64,000 bases of DNA from Celerinatantimonas sp046054195. Its GTDB lineage: Bacteria; Pseudomonadota; Gammaproteobacteria; Enterobacterales; Celerinatantimonadaceae. How positions within the stretch are numbered: position 1 is the first letter of the stretch; the number at the start of each line of letters is the position of its first letter. The stretch is taken from NCBI RefSeq assembly GCF_046054195.1, contig NZ_JBEQCS010000011.1, positions 61,818-125,817 of the forward strand, in the 5' to 3' direction. The notes under the pieces were generated by a model, which saw only the letters and a program-made list of their open reading frames with translations, was not told the DNA's origin and did not search any database. Positions 62,159-64,000 of this stretch are shown piece by piece. The position numbers were made by a program, and so were the translations under genes.

Positions 62159-62788
62159 TTACATACTGTAATGGCTGTTAAACCAAGACACTGCTTGGGT
62201 GCGGTTTTTAACATTGAGTTTACGAAAGATATTAAACAGGTGTGATTTGACCGTGTTTTCACTTAAATGTAGTTTTTGCGCAACATCATGATTGGAATAA
62301 CCAACTGACAAACAACGTAACACTTCAACTTCACGAGGTGATATTTTAATTTGTTTAGTCGGTTTTGATTCACCCACTTTACGTTTGTACAGTTGCAGTA
62401 GTTCACCAACCAACTGGCGACCAAACCACATTTCCCCATCCATCACTTTACGAATCCCTTTTTCAAGAGTTTCTAGTGAGTCAGAACTAAAGAAAACACC
62501 ACAAACATTGTTCAAGCTACTGACAATATCTAGCGGTTCTTTTTCTGGGTAATCAAGTAATAGCACTTTTATGTGCTGATTAAAGGGTGTGAAAAATTCA
62601 AACCATGGACTATTTACTGCGCGAACAGTCTGATAATCCACTAAAACCACGAAATGATCATTTTCACGAGGAAAATCACTTGGTGAGACACAAATTTCGT
62701 AGTCCATTGATAATGTTGAAGACAGATGATTCATTAATGCCGATGAAAATACACCACCAGATGAGATCAAAATCAGCCTATTTGCCAT
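62159..62788 (-). CDS. CsgD/VpsT-like LuxR-family regulator
   Basis: 209 residues. A receiver-like N-terminal domain (about 1-125) without the usual phosphorylation acidic pocket is followed by a LuxR helix-turn-helix (about 145-205, with ISPREVEVLRCLSVGYSNHDVAQKL and LNVKNRTQAVSWFN). Closest in layout to CsgD of enterobacteria and VpsT of vibrios, which control curli and exopolysaccharide. At the linker, where VpsT has the c-di-GMP-binding motif W[FLM][TS]R, this protein has WFGR, so c-di-GMP binding is possible but not certain. It is divergent from an unknown exported protein. Confidence 0.83.
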   Translation of the reverse strand: MANRLILISSGGVFSSALMNHLSSTLSMDYEICVSPSDFPRENDHFVVLVDYQTVRAVNSPWFEFFTPFNQHIKVLLLDYPEKEPLDIVSSLNNVCGVFFSSDSLETLEKGIRKVMDGEMWFGRQLVGELLQLYKRKVGESKPTKQIKISPREVEVLRCLSVGYSNHDVAQKLHLSENTVKSHLFNIFRKLNVKNRTQAVSWFNSHYSM

Positions 62789-63270
62789 GATATCCCCCTA
62801 TTCCGGCCTCTATCTAATCAAACGAGTATGAATGAGTTGGTCCCTGTAACTTGCCAACACATTGCCAATCCGGACAAAATTTATTGAAAAAGCTAATCCA
62901 AGCTACGCTATGTAGCTGCCTTAATGAGGGGATTTTATCAGGAATTTGATAGAACTATATACTTACCCATAAGCTTGTAGGAAATATCCCTATAAAAATG
63001 TAAACAAAACTTTCCACTTTTCCGTTTAATTTGTAAGGGGATAATACAAATACATCATATAAATTTGTTTTTATTCAATAAGTTAAGTTATGTTTCTCAT
63101 ACTTTATGATTAGCCTTATTTAATGAAATCATTTCCCAAAATTTAATCATTTTGATTTACCGAAAATTTGTATTTTTTATGGAATATGACAGAAATGATG
63201 TTTCTGGGTTGGTTGTATCGCGCTCTTATATCCGCCATCATGAACAAAACAATCACTGACTCGGTAAACT
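62789..63270. promoter_or_regulatory. Long AT-rich divergent region with inverted repeats
   Basis: 482 bp with no gene. Two inverted repeats stand out: ATTTGTA-N9-TACAAAT at 63029-63051, and CAGAAA-TGATG-TTTCTG at 63190-63206, 65 bp before the exported-protein start. Long AT-rich regions of this kind precede csgD and vps genes and usually bind many regulators. The repeats may be sites for the CsgD-like protein, which is inference from position. Confidence 0.5.
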
Positions 63271-63771
63271 ATGAGAAAACTCTTCTTTATCCTGATTTGT
63301 ACATTTTCAACTGCCATTAGCCTGCCGCTTTGGGCAACGCCACTAAAGGCCCATCACAATGTTTTAATTAGTCGGGTTCGCCAACCGATCAATGGCCCAC
63401 ACCAGAACCAAGAAATGAATAATGAAGGTTCTCTGGCTTTGACACAAGCGTTTAAACACTATAGCAAGGCTAAGGTAACCTACAGCCCAGCTTGTCACAG
63501 TGTGGATTGCATCGCGGGTCCCAAATCCCATGGCTACTATTACTACGTGTCACCTCAGTGGGTCTTTTGGAATGCAACCGACCCTAAGCATCAACATCCA
63601 GCTTTAAAAATCGCTATCTACGATATTAAAACACGGCAAGTCATAGCGACTCGGATTATTAAAGCAAATAAGAGCTCTGCTTTAATTGGGGCACCCGATC
63701 CGATTCTCTCGAATCAAGTTAAGCTGGCTGTTAAAGAACTCTACCAGAGTGAGAAATCGACGGATAAATAA
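63271..63771 (+). CDS. Unrecognised exported protein next to the CsgD-like regulator
   Basis: 166 residues. A Sec signal peptide (about 1-22, cleavage after LWA) leads to a mature part of about 144 residues with two cysteines six apart (PACHSVDC) that could form a disulfide, a GYYYYVSPQW segment and a C-terminal lysine-rich tail. I do not recognise a family. Its position opposite a CsgD/VpsT-like regulator suggests a role in surface or biofilm physiology, but no sequence feature proves this. Confidence 0.7.
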   Translation: MRKLFFILICTFSTAISLPLWATPLKAHHNVLISRVRQPINGPHQNQEMNNEGSLALTQAFKHYSKAKVTYSPACHSVDCIAGPKSHGYYYYVSPQWVFWNATDPKHQHPALKIAIYDIKTRQVIATRIIKANKSSALIGAPDPILSNQVKLAVKELYQSEKSTDK

Positions 63772-63924
63772 GACAGTTAATAAGGATTTTTTTGTCAGGG
63801 ATGACAAATTATATCAATGAAGAGCGCTAAGCTCGACGAACGCTCAAAACCCACCAGAACTCGGTGAGCAATTAGCCAAGGCTTAATATCGCAAGATAAA
63901 TCAGCAAGAACTGCTTGAAGAAGT

Positions 63925-64000
63925 TGGCGGAGTAGACGGGACTCGAACCCGCGACCCCCGGCGTGACAGGCCGGTATTCTAACCAACTGAACTACCACTC
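63925..64000 (-). tRNA. tRNA-Asp (anticodon GTC), first base outside the window
   Basis: On the minus strand the sequence reads GAGTGGTAGTTCAGTTGG...CTGTCAC...GGGTTCGAGTCCC...CCGCCA: D-arm, anticodon loop with GTC, variable loop GGGTC, T-arm with GGTTCGA, and encoded CCA end. It corresponds closely to E. coli tRNA-Asp; 76 of 77 bases are present. A 67-codon open frame on this strand is a shadow of the tRNA. Confidence 0.96.

Noticed and set aside
63789..63810. Terminator after the exported-protein gene
   Set aside because: A TTTGTCA/TGACAAA stem exists, but the T-run precedes rather than follows it on the plus strand, so termination is doubtful.
63795..63998. 67-codon minus-strand open frame at the right edge
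   Set aside because: Its start is inside the tRNA-Asp gene; such frames are a common artefact of tRNA sequence.
1..64000. CRISPR array, rRNA genes, replication origin or prophage
   Set aside because: No regularly spaced repeats, no rRNA-like sequence, no DnaA-box cluster noticed and no phage structural genes.

Overview
The window is bacterial, AT-leaning chromosomal DNA from a gammaproteobacterium. Gene order and protein sequences point to a marine or estuarine member near Vibrionales/Alteromonadales. The evidence is a sodium-type PomAB motor pair beside xseB-ispA-dxs and thiI, the nrdR-ribD-ribE-ribBA-ribH-nusB-thiL-pgpA block, recJ-prfB-lysS with the prfB frameshift, and perM-bepA-yfgD-hda-upp-purM-purN. 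No species can be named from the sequence alone.

Layout. 1-6655: the edge of an AlkB-type repair dioxygenase, then rlmG, yajG-(periplasmic cyclophilin)-ampG, a sugar acetyltransferase, and panE-yajL. 6660-13187: thiI, pomB-pomA, and xseB-ispA-dxs (isoprenoid precursor supply). 13224-20431: an orphan peptide-binding protein and a complete dppABCDF dipeptide ABC transporter with its terminator. 20814-26614: the riboflavin operon with nusB, thiL and pgpA. 26913-33294: a DoxX protein, glyA, a long AT-rich gap, and a two-gene envelope unit made of a large unrecognised lipoprotein and a MORN/YwqK-repeat protein. 33336-44191: divergent metE/metR with recognisable MetJ and MetR sites, a GGDEF diguanylate cyclase, a macro-domain protein, lysS, prfB, recJ and bamC. 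44403-45421: gcvR and bcp.

The accessory part lies between bcp and perM. A 188-bp segment (3' end of bcp plus its terminator) occurs twice as a perfect direct repeat, at 45288-45475 and 52712-52899, and brackets about 7.2 kb of extra DNA. The left repeat ends exactly where a complete 1.3-kb IS3-family element begins. The element is followed by a NAD(P)-binding NmrA-like gene divergent from a LysR regulator, a TetR regulator, an epoxide-hydrolase-like alpha/beta hydrolase, a YdcZ-type small membrane protein and a PaiB-like FMN-binding protein. A matching 20-bp operator-like sequence lies in front of both tetR and the hydrolase. The right repeat is preceded by a good promoter and a ribosome-binding site, so the bcp fragment may itself be a small transcription unit.

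52903-61934 returns to conserved chromosome: perM, bepA, yfgD, hda, a DUF2066 protein, upp, purM-purN, a YafJ-type amidotransferase and gmhA. 62159-63771 holds a CsgD/VpsT-like LuxR regulator divergent, across a 0.5-kb AT-rich region, from an unrecognised small exported protein. The window ends inside a tRNA-Asp gene. Compared with the familiar enterobacterial order, dapA is missing beside bamC/gcvR and uraA is missing beside upp.
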